In this document: piece by piece, positions 20,777 through 31,006 of the stretch
Numbering within the stretch: position 1 is the first letter of the stretch
Layout of the letters: each line of letters starts with the position of its first letter
Source of the DNA: Achromobacter sp. MYb9
GTDB lineage: Bacteria > Pseudomonadota > Gammaproteobacteria > Burkholderiales > Burkholderiaceae_B
Direction: 5' to 3'
Length of the DNA stretch: 64,000 nucleotides
NCBI RefSeq assembly: GCF_002975275.1
Contig: NZ_PCOQ01000026.1
Span: forward strand, 1-64,000
The notes under the pieces: model-generated
Databases searched by the model: none
Seen by the model: only the letters and a program-made list of their open reading frames with translations
What the model was told of the DNA's origin: nothing
Position numbers and translations under genes: made by a program

Positions 20777-22129
20777 GTGTCTTTCAAGCCTGTCGTTGCC
20801 CTGGTCGGTCGCCCCAATGTGGGGAAGTCGACCCTTTTCAACCGCCTGACGCGATCACGCGCCGCGTTGGTGGCCGATTTTTCCGGCCTGACCCGCGATC
20901 GCCATTACGGTGAGGGCAGGGTAGGCGAGATCCCGTTCATCGCTATCGATACCGGTGGTTTCGAACCCGTCGCCAAGGACGGCATTCTGCTGGAAATGGC
21001 CCGCCAGACGCGGCAGGCCATCGCCGAAGCGGACGTGGTGGTGTTCCTGGTGGATGCCCGTGCCGGCCTCAATGCGCACGATCACGAAATTGCCCAGTTG
21101 CTGCGCAAGTCCGGGCAACAGCGCGTGTTGCTGGCCGTGAACAAGGCCGAAGGCATGGGCTTGGGCCCGGCGATCTCCGAATTCCACGAACTGGGATTGG
21201 GCCAGCCCTATCCGATTTCGGCCGCGCACGGCGACGGCATCGTCGACCTGATCGAATTGGCACTGAAAGACCTGGCCGAACCGCCCGCCGAGGACGAAAT
21301 CGTCGAGGAAGGTGAACACGACCACCGCATCAAGCTGGCTATCGTGGGCCGCCCGAACGTCGGCAAGTCGACGCTCATCAATACGCTGATGGGCGAAGAA
21401 CGCGTGATCGCCTTCGACTTGCCCGGCACCACCCGCGACGCCATCGAAATCGACTTCGACCGCGATGGCCGCCGCTACACGCTGATCGACACCGCCGGCC
21501 TGCGCAAGCGCGGCAAGGTGTTCGAAGCCGTCGAGAAGTTCTCCGTGATCAAGACGCTGCAGGCCATCGAGGCCAGCAACGTCGTGCTGCTGATGCTGGA
21601 CGCGCACACCGAGATTTCCGAGCAAGACGCCCACATCGCGGGTTTCGTGCTGGAAACCGGCCGCGCCGTGGTGGTCGCGATCAACAAGTGGGATGGCCTG
21701 GACGGCGAAGAAAAGGAACGCATCGAGCGCGAATTCCAGCGCAAGCTGCGCTTCCTGTCGTTCGCCCGCATGCACACCATTTCGGCGTTGCGCGGACAGG
21801 GCATCAAGCCGCTCTTGAAGTCCATCAACTCGGCCCACGCCGCGGCGTTCGCCAAATTGTCCACGCCCAAACTGACGCGTGAGCTGCAAGCCGCCATCGA
21901 GCAGCAGCAACCGCCGCGCAAGGGTATCTTCCGTCCCAAGATGCGCTATGCGCACCAAGGCGGGCAGAACCCGCCGCTGGTCGTCATCCACGGCAATGCG
22001 CTGGACGCCATCCCGGATTCATATCGCCGCTATCTGGAAACGCGTTTCCGCAACGCGTTCGACCTGGCCGGCACGCCGTTGCGCATCGAATTCAAGTCTT
22101 CGCACAACCCCTACGCGCAGGAAAGCTGA
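20777..22129 (+). CDS. der: GTPase Der (EngA)
   Basis: 450 residues with two tandem GTPase domains, each with a [10 protein letters not shown]-loop (near residues 11 and 190), and NKAE / NKWD G4 motifs, then a KH-like C-terminal domain. Der is needed for 50S ribosome assembly. Start is GTG at 20777 ([17 protein letters not shown]). Follows bamB as in E. coli and other proteobacteria. Confidence 0.97.
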   Translation: MSFKPVVALVGRPNVGKSTLFNRLTRSRAALVADFSGLTRDRHYGEGRVGEIPFIAIDTGGFEPVAKDGILLEMARQTRQAIAEADVVVFLVDARAGLNAHDHEIAQLLRKSGQQRVLLAVNKAEGMGLGPAISEFHELGLGQPYPISAAHGDGIVDLIELALKDLAEPPAEDEIVEEGEHDHRIKLAIVGRPNVGKSTLINTLMGEERVIAFDLPGTTRDAIEIDFDRDGRRYTLIDTAGLRKRGKVFEAVEKFSVIKTLQAIEASNVVLLMLDAHTEISEQDAHIAGFVLETGRAVVVAINKWDGLDGEEKERIEREFQRKLRFLSFARMHTISALRGQGIKPLLKSINSAHAAAFAKLSTPKLTRELQAAIEQQQPPRKGIFRPKMRYAHQGGQNPPLVVIHGNALDAIPDSYRRYLETRFRNAFDLAGTPLRIEFKSSHNPYAQES

Positions 22130-22132
22130 TCC

Positions 22133-23206
22133 ATGAGCCGTTTCTGGAGTCCCGTGGTGGGGACGCTGAGTCCGTATGTCCCGGGCGAGCAGCCCAAGCT
22201 TCAGAACCTGATCAAGCTGAACACCAACGAGCACCCCTACGGCCCGTCGCCCAAGGTGCTCGACGCCATCCGCGCGGCGTGCGATGACACGCTCAAGCTG
22301 TATCCGGATCCGTCCTCGGACCGTCTTCGCCAGACGATCGCCAAAACGATGGGTGTGCAGCCGGGCCAGGTGTTCGTGGGCAACGGTTCCGACGAGGTGC
22401 TGGCGCATGTTTTCCTGGCACTGCTCAAGCACGAGCGTCCGCTGCGCTTCCCGGACATCACCTACAGTTTCTACCCGGTCTACTGCGGTCTGTACGGCAT
22501 CGAATACGAAACCGTGCCCCTGACGGCAGACTTCCGCATTGACGTGGAAGACTACCTGCCTCGGGCCGACGGTCAGGCCGGCGCCATCATTTTCCCGAAT
22601 CCCAATGCCCCCACCGGCCGCGCATTGAGCTTGCCCGAGGTCGAGCGCATCGTCGCCGGCAACCCCGGCGCCGTCGTGGTCGTCGATGAAGCCTATGTGG
22701 ACTTCGGCGGGGAATCGGCGGTGGGGCTGGTCGCGCGCTACGACAACCTGCTCGTCGTGCAGACGCTATCCAAGTCGCGTTCGCTGGCCGGGTTGCGTGT
22801 GGGCTTCGCCGTGGGCAGCGCCGAGCTCATCGATGGGCTCGACCGCGTAAAGAACAGTTTCAACTCCTACCCCATTGATCGTCTCGCATCGGCTGGCGCA
22901 GTGGCGGCATTGGAAGATACAGAGTACTTTGAGAAGACTCGCCAAGCCGTGATCGAAACCCGGTCGCGGATGACGGCGGGCCTGGAGTCGCTGGGATTTG
23001 AGGTGTTGCCGTCGGCCGCGAATTTCGTGTTCGCGCGGCACCCCTCCAAAGATGCTTCGGGCCTCGCCGCCGCCTTGCGCGAGCGCAGCATCATCGTGCG
23101 TCATTTCCGTCATGCGCGCATCGATCAGTTTCTTCGCATTACCGTGGGCACGAACGAGCAAGTAGACGTGCTTTTGAAGGGGCTCGCAGAGGTCCTGCAA
23201 GCGTGA
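22133..23206 (+). CDS. hisC: Histidinol-phosphate aminotransferase
   Basis: 357 residues, fold-type I PLP aminotransferase. The Schiff-base lysine lies in [17 protein letters not shown]; substrate-side motifs [14 protein letters not shown] and [10 protein letters not shown] are present. It catalyses the glutamate-linked step in histidine biosynthesis; a relaxed aromatic aminotransferase role is possible for this family. Starts 3 nt after the der stop. Separate from the main his operon, which is not in the window. Confidence 0.93.
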   Translation: MSRFWSPVVGTLSPYVPGEQPKLQNLIKLNTNEHPYGPSPKVLDAIRAACDDTLKLYPDPSSDRLRQTIAKTMGVQPGQVFVGNGSDEVLAHVFLALLKHERPLRFPDITYSFYPVYCGLYGIEYETVPLTADFRIDVEDYLPRADGQAGAIIFPNPNAPTGRALSLPEVERIVAGNPGAVVVVDEAYVDFGGESAVGLVARYDNLLVVQTLSKSRSLAGLRVGFAVGSAELIDGLDRVKNSFNSYPIDRLASAGAVAALEDTEYFEKTRQAVIETRSRMTAGLESLGFEVLPSAANFVFARHPSKDASGLAAALRERSIIVRHFRHARIDQFLRITVGTNEQVDVLLKGLAEVLQA

Positions 23207-23364
23207 TGGTCAGGGGCTTTTCAGCTTGAAAACTCTGGTGTCACTTTTGCTTCCTGGCCAAGTAGCACGGGCCGGGAAAACCCTGTAGAGTACGTATTTC
23301 GGTGTGCTCCACCAGTACAAAAAAGCACATCATCACTCAATAACAAACAAATGGAGCCTGGCCA

Positions 23365-23601
23365 ATGAGCAATAAAGGGCAAACTCTGCAAGATCCGTTC
23401 CTGAACACGCTGCGCAAGGATCATGTGCCCGTGTCGATTTACTTGGTGAACGGTATCAAGCTTCAAGGGCAAATCGAATCTTTTGACCAGTACGTGGTGC
23501 TGCTGCGCAATACGGTTACGCAAATGGTCTACAAGCACGCCATTTCCACCGTTGTCCCCGCCCGCGCCGTGAATTTCCAGGTGGAAGTCCCTGCTGAGTA
23601 A
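23365..23601 (+). CDS. hfq: RNA chaperone Hfq
   Basis: 78 residues. Sm fold: Sm1 [25 protein letters not shown] in part, Sm2 around [10 protein letters not shown], and the proximal-face pattern QDPFLN at the start. The C-terminal tail is short (FQVEVPAE), as in other betaproteobacteria. Pairs sRNAs with targets. Upstream 158 nt contain the leader and probable promoter; the gene opens the conserved hfq-hflX-hflK-hflC series. Confidence 0.98.
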   Translation: MSNKGQTLQDPFLNTLRKDHVPVSIYLVNGIKLQGQIESFDQYVVLLRNTVTQMVYKHAISTVVPARAVNFQVEVPAE

Positions 23602-23625
23602 TCTCGCTCCAGCTGTACCTTTTTT

Positions 23626-23661
23626 TGCCCGCCAGACGGATGACGTCGGCGGGCATTTTCG
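23626..23661 (+). terminator. Hairpin after hfq
   Basis: TGCCCGCC / GGCGGGCA around a 20-nt loop, followed by TTTTCGCTTT. The T-run is interrupted, so termination is likely partial and hflX may be read through. Confidence 0.55.
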
Positions 23662-23685
23662 CTTTGGCTCCAATATGGTGCATGT

Positions 23686-24792
23686 ATGCGCGCTCTGATT
23701 ATCAGCGTGGATCTGGGTGATCCGGACTTCACGGCCCATGCCGAGGAATTTGCCATGCTGGCCAAGGGCGCGGGCGCGGAAGTCGTCGGCACCTTGACCG
23801 CCCGGCGCGACCGGCCCGACGCCAAGTTCTTCATCGGCTCCGGCAAGGCGGACGAGGGCGTCGCGATGTCGCAAGCCTTGCTGGCCGACATCGTCCTCTT
23901 CGACCAACCCTTGTCGCCCGCCCAGCAGCGCAATCTGGAACGTGTCTTCAATCTGCGCGTGGTGGACCGCGTTGCCCTCATCCTGGACATCTTCGCGCTG
24001 CGCGCCAAGAGCCATGAAGGCAAGTTGCAGGTCGAGCTTGCGCAGCTGCAGCACCTGTCCACGCGCCTGACGCGCATGTGGAGCCACTTGGAACGTCAAC
24101 GCGGCGGTATTGGCATGCGCGGGCCGGGTGAGTCGCAGCTTGAAATGGACCGCCGCATGATCGGCGCCAAGGTCAAGACGCTGCGCGAGCGGCTGGACCG
24201 TGTTGAGCGCCAACGCGTGACCCAGCGCCGCGCGCGGGCCCGGGGCGGTGCGCTGTCGGTTTCGCTTGTGGGTTACACCAACGCCGGCAAGTCCACGTTG
24301 TTCAATGCCTTGACCCGGGCGGATACCTACGCCGCCGACCAGCTATTCGCGACACTCGATACGACCACGCGGCGCATTTGGATCGAGGGCGCCGGGAACG
24401 TTGTGATATCGGACACTGTCGGATTCATCCGTGACCTGCCTCATGACCTGATCGCGGCGTTTCGCGCGACTCTGGAAGAGACGGTGCACGCGGATCTGTT
24501 GCTGCATGTGGTCGATGCGGCCAGTCCGCAGCGCGACGAACAGATTTTCGAAGTGAATAAAGTCCTCGCTGAAATCGGCGCCTCCGCCGTTCCCACCATC
24601 CTGGTATACAACAAGATTGACCGGGCTGGATTGGAACCCCGGGTGGAGCGCGATGCACATGGTACGATTGCGCGAGTATTTGTAAGCGCCACCGAGCGCG
24701 CCGGTCTGGATGCGTTGCGCGGGGCAATTGCGGAGACCGGACAGATTGTGGGAAACAATGCCGCGAATTATCAAACTCTTCAATCTGAATGA
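23686..24792 (+). CDS. hflX: GTPase HflX
   Basis: 368 residues. N-terminal HflX domain with the family pattern GPGESQLEMDRR in the linker, then an Obg-like G domain with P-loop GYTNAGKSTLFNALT, DTVGFIRDLPH (G3) and NKID (G4). Ribosome-associated GTPase that splits stalled or heat-damaged 70S particles. Its last 35 nt overlap the hflK start in another frame. Confidence 0.96.
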   Translation: MRALIISVDLGDPDFTAHAEEFAMLAKGAGAEVVGTLTARRDRPDAKFFIGSGKADEGVAMSQALLADIVLFDQPLSPAQQRNLERVFNLRVVDRVALILDIFALRAKSHEGKLQVELAQLQHLSTRLTRMWSHLERQRGGIGMRGPGESQLEMDRRMIGAKVKTLRERLDRVERQRVTQRRARARGGALSVSLVGYTNAGKSTLFNALTRADTYAADQLFATLDTTTRRIWIEGAGNVVISDTVGFIRDLPHDLIAAFRATLEETVHADLLLHVVDAASPQRDEQIFEVNKVLAEIGASAVPTILVYNKIDRAGLEPRVERDAHGTIARVFVSATERAGLDALRGAIAETGQIVGNNAANYQTLQSE

Positions 24793-26062
24793 CCCTGGTT
24801 GGGGTCGTGGGAATAACAATGGCTCCGAGCCGCCGCCGAAGCGGCCTCAAGGCAATGGAGACGGCCCTCCCGACCTGGACGAGGTCTGGCGCGATTTCAA
24901 TAATCGCATCGGATCCCTGTTCGGTCGCAAGGGCGGTGGCGGTGGTAATAACCGCCCCGGCAACCGTGGCGGCATGACGCCGCCTTCGCCACGCGGTGCG
25001 CGCATCGGCCTGGGCGTCATTGCCCTGGTCGCAGTGGGCATCTGGGCGGCCAGCGGCTTCTACATCGTGCAAGAAGGCCAGGTCGCGGTTGTGACCCAGT
25101 TCGGCAAATACAAGAGCACGTCGCAGGCCGGTTTCCAATGGCGCCTGCCGTACCCGATTCAAAGCCAGGAAATCGTCAACGTGTCGCAGCTGCGCACGTT
25201 TGAAGTCGGTTTCCGCGGTGGTTCGCGCAACAAGGTGCTGCCTGAAGCGCTGATGCTCACGACGGACGAGAACATCGTCGATATGCAGTTCGTCGTCCAG
25301 TATCGCCTGCGGGCGGACGGCGCGCCGGACTACCTCTTCATGACGCGCGATCCGGACGAATCCGTCCGCCAAGCCTCTGAAACCGCCATGCGCGAAGTCG
25401 TGGGCAAGCAGTCGATGGACTTCGTGCTGTACGAAGGCCGTACGATGGTCGCCACCCAGGTCCAGGCGCTGATGCAGCAGATCCTTGATCGCTACCAGAG
25501 CGGTGTCCAGGTCAGCACGGTCGCCATTCAGAACGTTCAGCCGCCCGAGCAGGTGCAAGCCGCCTTTGATGATGCCGTCAAGGCCGGTCAAGACCGCGAG
25601 CGCCAGATCAACGAAGGCCAGGCTTACGCCAACCAGGTCGTGCCGCTGGCCAGTGGCCAGGCTTCGCGCATGACCGAACAGGCCGAAGGCTACAAGGCCA
25701 AGGTCGTAGGCGATGCGCAGGGTAATACGTCGCGCTTCACCAGCATTCTGGGCGAATACGAGAAAGCGCCGCAGGTCATGCGCCAGCGCATGTACCTGGA
25801 AAGCATGCAGGACATCTTCACGCGCGCCAGCAAGGTCATGGTCGACACCAAGAGCAACAACAACATGTTGTACCTGCCCTTGGACAAGATCATGCATCTG
25901 GCTGCCCAAGATGGCAGCAAGTCCAGCGTTGGCAACCCGGGTTCGCCTGCGTTGATCAGTCCGCCGGTCCAGCCGCCGTTGCGTAGCGGCGCGGTTCCGG
26001 TGCCTCAGTCTTCCGGCAGCAGCAATAGCAACACGCTGCCCCGCGACCGTACGTCGCGCTAA
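24758..26062 (+). CDS. hflK: Modulator of FtsH protease HflK
   Basis: 434 residues. N-terminus is Gly/Asn/Pro-rich and cytoplasmic (GRGNNNGSEPPPKR, GGGGNNRPGNRGG), then a membrane span about 85-105 (IGLGVIALVAVGIWAASGFY), then a SPFH/band-7 domain. Starts MPRIIKLFNLNDPGWG, the HflK signature, at the ATG at 24758 inside the hflX 3' end. A longer frame from 24710 is just hflX overlap. With HflC it forms the cage around FtsH. Confidence 0.95.
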   Translation: MPRIIKLFNLNDPGWGRGNNNGSEPPPKRPQGNGDGPPDLDEVWRDFNNRIGSLFGRKGGGGGNNRPGNRGGMTPPSPRGARIGLGVIALVAVGIWAASGFYIVQEGQVAVVTQFGKYKSTSQAGFQWRLPYPIQSQEIVNVSQLRTFEVGFRGGSRNKVLPEALMLTTDENIVDMQFVVQYRLRADGAPDYLFMTRDPDESVRQASETAMREVVGKQSMDFVLYEGRTMVATQVQALMQQILDRYQSGVQVSTVAIQNVQPPEQVQAAFDDAVKAGQDRERQINEGQAYANQVVPLASGQASRMTEQAEGYKAKVVGDAQGNTSRFTSILGEYEKAPQVMRQRMYLESMQDIFTRASKVMVDTKSNNNMLYLPLDKIMHLAAQDGSKSSVGNPGSPALISPPVQPPLRSGAVPVPQSSGSSNSNTLPRDRTSR

Positions 26063-26080
26063 CCCGGAGGAGTCCTGATC

Positions 26081-26983
26081 ATGCAACGTTTTATGCCCAT
26101 CCTGGTCGGCCTGCTCATCGTGCTGGCCGCCCTGTCTTCCTGCGTCTTCGTCGTGCGCGAGCGCGACTACGCCCTGGTGTTCTCGCTGGGTGAAGTGCGC
26201 AAGACCATTAGTGAACCCGGCCTGTATTTCAAGGCCCCGCCGCCGTTCCAGAACGTGGTGACGCTGGACAAGCGCGTTCTGACCATCGAGACCAACGAAG
26301 CCGAGCGCATCCAGACTTCCGAAAAGAAGAACCTGCTGATCGATTCGTACGTCAAGTGGCGTATTGCCGACCCCCGTCAATACTACGTTTCGACTGGCGG
26401 CAACGAGCGCGTGGCGCAAGAGCGCCTGCAAGCGCTGATCCGCGACGCGCTGAACGCATCGGTCAACGTGCGCACGGTGCGCGACGTGGTCTCGACCGAA
26501 CGCGACAAGATCATGGCCGAGATCCTGACCAACGTGGCCAAGCGCGCCGAGCCCCTGGGCGTGCAGATCGTCGACGTGCGTTTGCGCCGCATCGAATTCG
26601 CCCCGGAAATTTCGGAGTCGGTGTATCGCCGCATGGAAGCGGAGCGTACGCGCGTCGCAAACGAGCTGCGTTCCATTGGTGCCGCCGAAGGCGAGAAGAT
26701 CCGCGCCGAGGCCGACCGTCAACGCGAAGTGATCGTGGCCCAGGCGTATGCCAAGGCCCAAGGCATCATGGGCGAAGGCGATGCCGCCGCGGCATCGATC
26801 TACGCGCAGGCCTACGGCAAGAACCCGCAGTTCTACACGTACTACAAGAGCCTGGAAGCCTACCGCGCTTCGTTCTCGAAGCCGGGCGACGTGCTGGTGG
26901 TCGACCCCAGCTCCAGTTTCTTCCAGTTCATGAAGGACCCGGCGGGCGCAGCTTTGGCGCCGGTCACCGTGCCGGCCAAGTAA
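26081..26983 (+). CDS. hflC: Modulator of FtsH protease HflC
   Basis: 300 residues. One N-terminal membrane span (LVGLLIVLAALSSCVFVV) and a SPFH domain (LGEVRKTISEPGLYFKAP; YVKWRIADPRQYYV), with the conserved helical RTRVANELRSIGAAEGEKI segment. Partner of HflK. GGAGG lies upstream of the ATG (CCCGGAGGAGTCC), a strong ribosome-binding site. Followed by a strong terminator that closes the hfq-hfl unit. Confidence 0.96.
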   Translation: MQRFMPILVGLLIVLAALSSCVFVVRERDYALVFSLGEVRKTISEPGLYFKAPPPFQNVVTLDKRVLTIETNEAERIQTSEKKNLLIDSYVKWRIADPRQYYVSTGGNERVAQERLQALIRDALNASVNVRTVRDVVSTERDKIMAEILTNVAKRAEPLGVQIVDVRLRRIEFAPEISESVYRRMEAERTRVANELRSIGAAEGEKIRAEADRQREVIVAQAYAKAQGIMGEGDAAAASIYAQAYGKNPQFYTYYKSLEAYRASFSKPGDVLVVDPSSSFFQFMKDPAGAALAPVTVPAK

Positions 26984-27005
26984 GGCGGCACGCGTAGCCA
27001 AACGG

Positions 27006-27036
27006 AAAGCCCCTTGGAAATCCAAGGGGCTTTTTA
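27006..27036 (+). terminator. Terminator after hflC
   Basis: Stem AAAGCCCCTTGGA / TCCAAGGGGCTTT with a two-base loop and a T-run; a textbook intrinsic terminator. Confidence 0.92.
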
Positions 27037-27127
27037 CTGGCGCGGCGCTTGACCAAACAGGGTGGGGCGGCAATGGGGGACAGCTTTGGCTGCCTGCAAT
27101 CCTGGCTGGCGCGGCCCGCCGACTCAT

Positions 27128-27200
27128 GTACAATACCGCGTAAGCTAGAAAACATTCCGCAGCGGCTGAGCGGGCTTACGCCCCCTCAGCCGCTTTTTCG
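27128..27200 (+). promoter_or_regulatory. hisZ leader with intrinsic-terminator hairpin (candidate attenuator)
   Basis: A -10-like TACAAT (about 27129-27134) is followed by a hairpin AGCGGCTGAG (27161-27170) / CTCAGCCGCT (27185-27194), strengthened by GGGC/GCCC in its loop, then a T-run. It sits 50 nt before hisZ and after the hflC terminator. CGTAAGC (27139-27145) is complementary to GCTTACG (27174-27180) in the hairpin loop, so a second fold is possible. Attenuation is inference; the elements are visible. Confidence 0.5.
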
Positions 27201-27247
27201 TTTGGGCGACGCCCACGCATCACTTGGCGTTCTTCAGGTAAACATTC

Positions 27248-28405
27248 ATGGGTAACTGGTTGCTGCCCGAGAGCCTTGCCGACGTACTTCCGGCAGAGGC
27301 CCGGCGCATCGAGGAACTGCGCCGCGAACTTCTCGATCTGTACCGTACTTACGGCTTCGAGCTGGTCGCGCCGCCCCTGGTCGAATACATCGATTCATTG
27401 CTGTCCGGTACCGGTAGCGATCTGGATCTGCGCACGTGCAAACTGGTCGACCAGTTGACCGGACGCACGCTGGGCGTGCGGGCGGACATGACTCCTCAGG
27501 TCACGCGCATTGATGCGCACTTGTTGAATCGCGCCGGCGTGACCCGCCTGTGCTATTGCGGCAATGTGCTGCATGCCCGTCCGGCGGACTTGCTGTCCAG
27601 CCGCGAGCTGTTGCAGATCGGCGCCGAGATTTACGGTCATGCCGGTTTCGAAGCCGATCTGGAAATCATTCAGCTCGTGCTTGAAACGGTGGTGATCGCC
27701 GGGGTGCGCAACCCCCGTCTGGACTTGTGCCATTCGGGCGTGGTTCGCGCCATCCTGGAATCCGACCCCGCTGCCGTGGCAGTGTCGCAGGAGATCATCC
27801 GCCTGCTGCGCGAGAAAGACGTGCCGGGTCTGGGTGAGCTGGCCCAGCGCGCGCCGGGCATGCGGAATGAAACGTTGAAGGCGTTGCAGTTGCTGCCGAC
27901 GCTGTATGGCGGGGCTGAAGTGCTGAAGGCGGCGCGTCGGGATCTGCCCCTGTTGCCGGGCGTCGCGGTGGCGCTGGATGCATTGCAGGTGGTGGTGGAT
28001 GCGATGCCGAATGTCGCGTTCAGCGTTGATCTTGCCGATGTGGGCGGCTATGGCTACCACTCCGGCGTGAAGTTCGCGCTGTATGCGGAAGGCTGGCACG
28101 ACGCGCTGGTCAGCGGTGGTCGCTATGACGACGTCAGCCGAGCCTTTGGCCGGGCGCGTCCGGCTACTGGTTTCAGTCTGGATTTACGCAAACTGGCGGC
28201 GGGTTTGCCGCCAGCGGAACGGGCGCGTGCGGTTCGCGCGCCTTGGGGGCAGGCCCCCGCTCTGACCGAGGCGGTTCGCCGCCTGCGCCGGTCAGGGGAG
28301 ATTGTCGTTCAGGTATTGCCCGGTCACGAGCAGGATCAGGACGAATTCGTTTGCGATCGCGAGCTGGTGCTGCAAGATGGCGCCTGGACGGTCAGAACGC
28401 TGTGA
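27248..28405 (+). CDS. hisZ: ATP phosphoribosyltransferase regulatory subunit HisZ
   Basis: 385 residues. HisRS-like fold without anticodon domain; needed for activity of the short form of HisG. Recognisable segments: [54 protein letters not shown] and [15 protein letters not shown]. The catalytic features of HisRS are partly lost, as expected. Precedes purA as in other betaproteobacteria; hisG is not in the window. Confidence 0.92.
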   Translation: MGNWLLPESLADVLPAEARRIEELRRELLDLYRTYGFELVAPPLVEYIDSLLSGTGSDLDLRTCKLVDQLTGRTLGVRADMTPQVTRIDAHLLNRAGVTRLCYCGNVLHARPADLLSSRELLQIGAEIYGHAGFEADLEIIQLVLETVVIAGVRNPRLDLCHSGVVRAILESDPAAVAVSQEIIRLLREKDVPGLGELAQRAPGMRNETLKALQLLPTLYGGAEVLKAARRDLPLLPGVAVALDALQVVVDAMPNVAFSVDLADVGGYGYHSGVKFALYAEGWHDALVSGGRYDDVSRAFGRARPATGFSLDLRKLAAGLPPAERARAVRAPWGQAPALTEAVRRLRRSGEIVVQVLPGHEQDQDEFVCDRELVLQDGAWTVRTL

Positions 28406-28409
28406 CTAA

Positions 28410-29777
<1,368 letters not shown>

Positions 29778-29794
29778 CATCGGGTTAATATTCC

Positions 29795-29834
29795 AAAGGC
29801 CGCCGCCGGTCTCATACCGGCGGCGGCCTTTTCG
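29795..29834 (+). terminator. Terminator after purA
   Basis: Perfect 16-bp stem AAAGGCCGCCGCCGGT / ACCGGCGGCGGCCTTT with loop CTCAT, then TTTTCG. Confidence 0.92.
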
Positions 29835-29860
29835 TATCTTTAAGCAGGAGATGCTTGCCT

Positions 29861-30403
29861 ATGAGCGCGCCGACCAATGATGACAGCCATCTGTGGGTGA
29901 CGTGGGACGATTACAACCGCTTGATCGAACGCCTGACTTTGCAGGTGCATCAATCGGGATGGAAGTTCGACAAGATTCTTTGTCTGGCGCGCGGTGGTAT
30001 GCGCGTCGGTGACGTCATGTCCCGCATTTTCGATGTGCCGCTGGGTATCCTGGCGACGAGCAGCTACCGCGAGGCGGCCGGCACGAAGCAAGGCGACATG
30101 GATATCGCCCAGTTCATCACCATTACGCGCGGCACATTGTCCGGGCGGGTGTTGTTGGTGGACGACATGGTCGATACCGGAAAGACCTTCAGCAAGGTCT
30201 ATGATCACTTGAAGAGCCAGTTCGCTGATATCACCGAACTGCGCAGCGCGGTCCTGTGGTGGAAGGGGCATTCCCAGGCAACGCCCGACTACTATGTCGA
30301 GAAGCTGCCGACGAACCCCTGGATCCACCAGCCGTTCGAAGATTACGACAGCCTGCGTCCGCACCAGCTTGAGGCCTGGATCCGCAAGGGCTCCCAGGGC
30401 TGA
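29861..30403 (+). CDS. Phosphoribosyltransferase-family protein
   Basis: 180 residues. PRPP-binding loop VLLVDDMVDTGKTFSKV is intact (about residues 98-114). Upstream segment FDKILCLARGGMRVGDV matches the flexible-loop region of the xanthine/hypoxanthine PRTase group. C-terminal WWKGHSQATPDYYVEKLPTNPWIHQPFEDYD is typical for the xanthine-guanine type (salvage of purines). ATG at 29861 is 10 nt after AGCAGGAG; an in-frame TTG at 29855 is weaker. Follows purA but after a strong terminator, so it is a separate unit. Confidence 0.85.
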   Translation: MSAPTNDDSHLWVTWDDYNRLIERLTLQVHQSGWKFDKILCLARGGMRVGDVMSRIFDVPLGILATSSYREAAGTKQGDMDIAQFITITRGTLSGRVLLVDDMVDTGKTFSKVYDHLKSQFADITELRSAVLWWKGHSQATPDYYVEKLPTNPWIHQPFEDYDSLRPHQLEAWIRKGSQG

Positions 30404-30774
30404 GCCGGCACCGGCCAGAGGAGGGGCGCCAGGCAGCCTTCAGGCCCCAAGTGTCCCTCCTAGTAGTCAAAATGGCCATGACCATGCTAGAATCGCTGGT
30501 TATCGCTAAACCGAACTTGGCTTGTTACTCTTTGGGTAGTCTTTGGGTAACGGAAACAGCCAGCGCAAATCCGGATAATAGATATCGGATTGCGCTCCAA
30601 GGTTCCTCGTTTCCGCGGTACTCCCTTTGTGTTGTGGTTGCGTGCCTGGTCTGCCAGCGCATGCCCATAGGGCGAAGGGATGTTTTCGCGGACCTGGACC
30701 CGCGGCAGCGTTGCTGGTAAGCAAGCCAGGTTTGTCATCAACTTTTGTTACCCTACAAGCAGGCCAATCACTTT
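30404..30774 (+). promoter_or_regulatory. Leader and promoter region of rpsU-dnaG-rpoD
   Basis: 371 nt with no supported gene. It holds a TAGAAT at 30488-30493 (possible -10) and a direct repeat of CTTTGGGTA (near 30530 and 30540). Longer frames are shadows. The macromolecular-synthesis operon normally has several promoters here, but I cannot pair a clear -35. Confidence 0.4.
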
Positions 30775-30987
30775 ATGCCTATCGTTCGACTGAAGGAAAA
30801 CGAACCGTTTGAAGCCGCTCTGCGTCGCTTCAAGCGCACCATCGAAAAGACCGGTTTGCTCACCGAGCTGCGTTCGCGCGAGTTCTATGAGAAGCCCACG
30901 GCCGAGCGCAAGCGCAAGCACGCCGCCGCTGTGAAGCGCCACTACAAGCGCATCCGTAGCCAACAACTGCCCCCGCGCCTGTATTGA
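30775..30987 (+). CDS. rpsU: 30S ribosomal protein S21
   Basis: 70 residues, highly basic: [20 protein letters not shown] then the [14 protein letters not shown] tail. S21 helps pair mRNA with the 16S 3' end. First gene of the macromolecular-synthesis operon (rpsU-dnaG-rpoD). ATG chosen at 30775 gives the canonical start. Too short for some gene finders but clearly real. Confidence 0.97.
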   Translation: MPIVRLKENEPFEAALRRFKRTIEKTGLLTELRSREFYEKPTAERKRKHAAAVKRHYKRIRSQQLPPRLY

Positions 30988-31006
30988 TTTTTGATTCCCG
31001 AATCTA

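Noticed and set aside
24425..27133. 902-codon minus-strand frame opposite hflX-hflK-hflC
   Set aside because: Antisense of three real genes; composition unlike a protein, no ribosome site.
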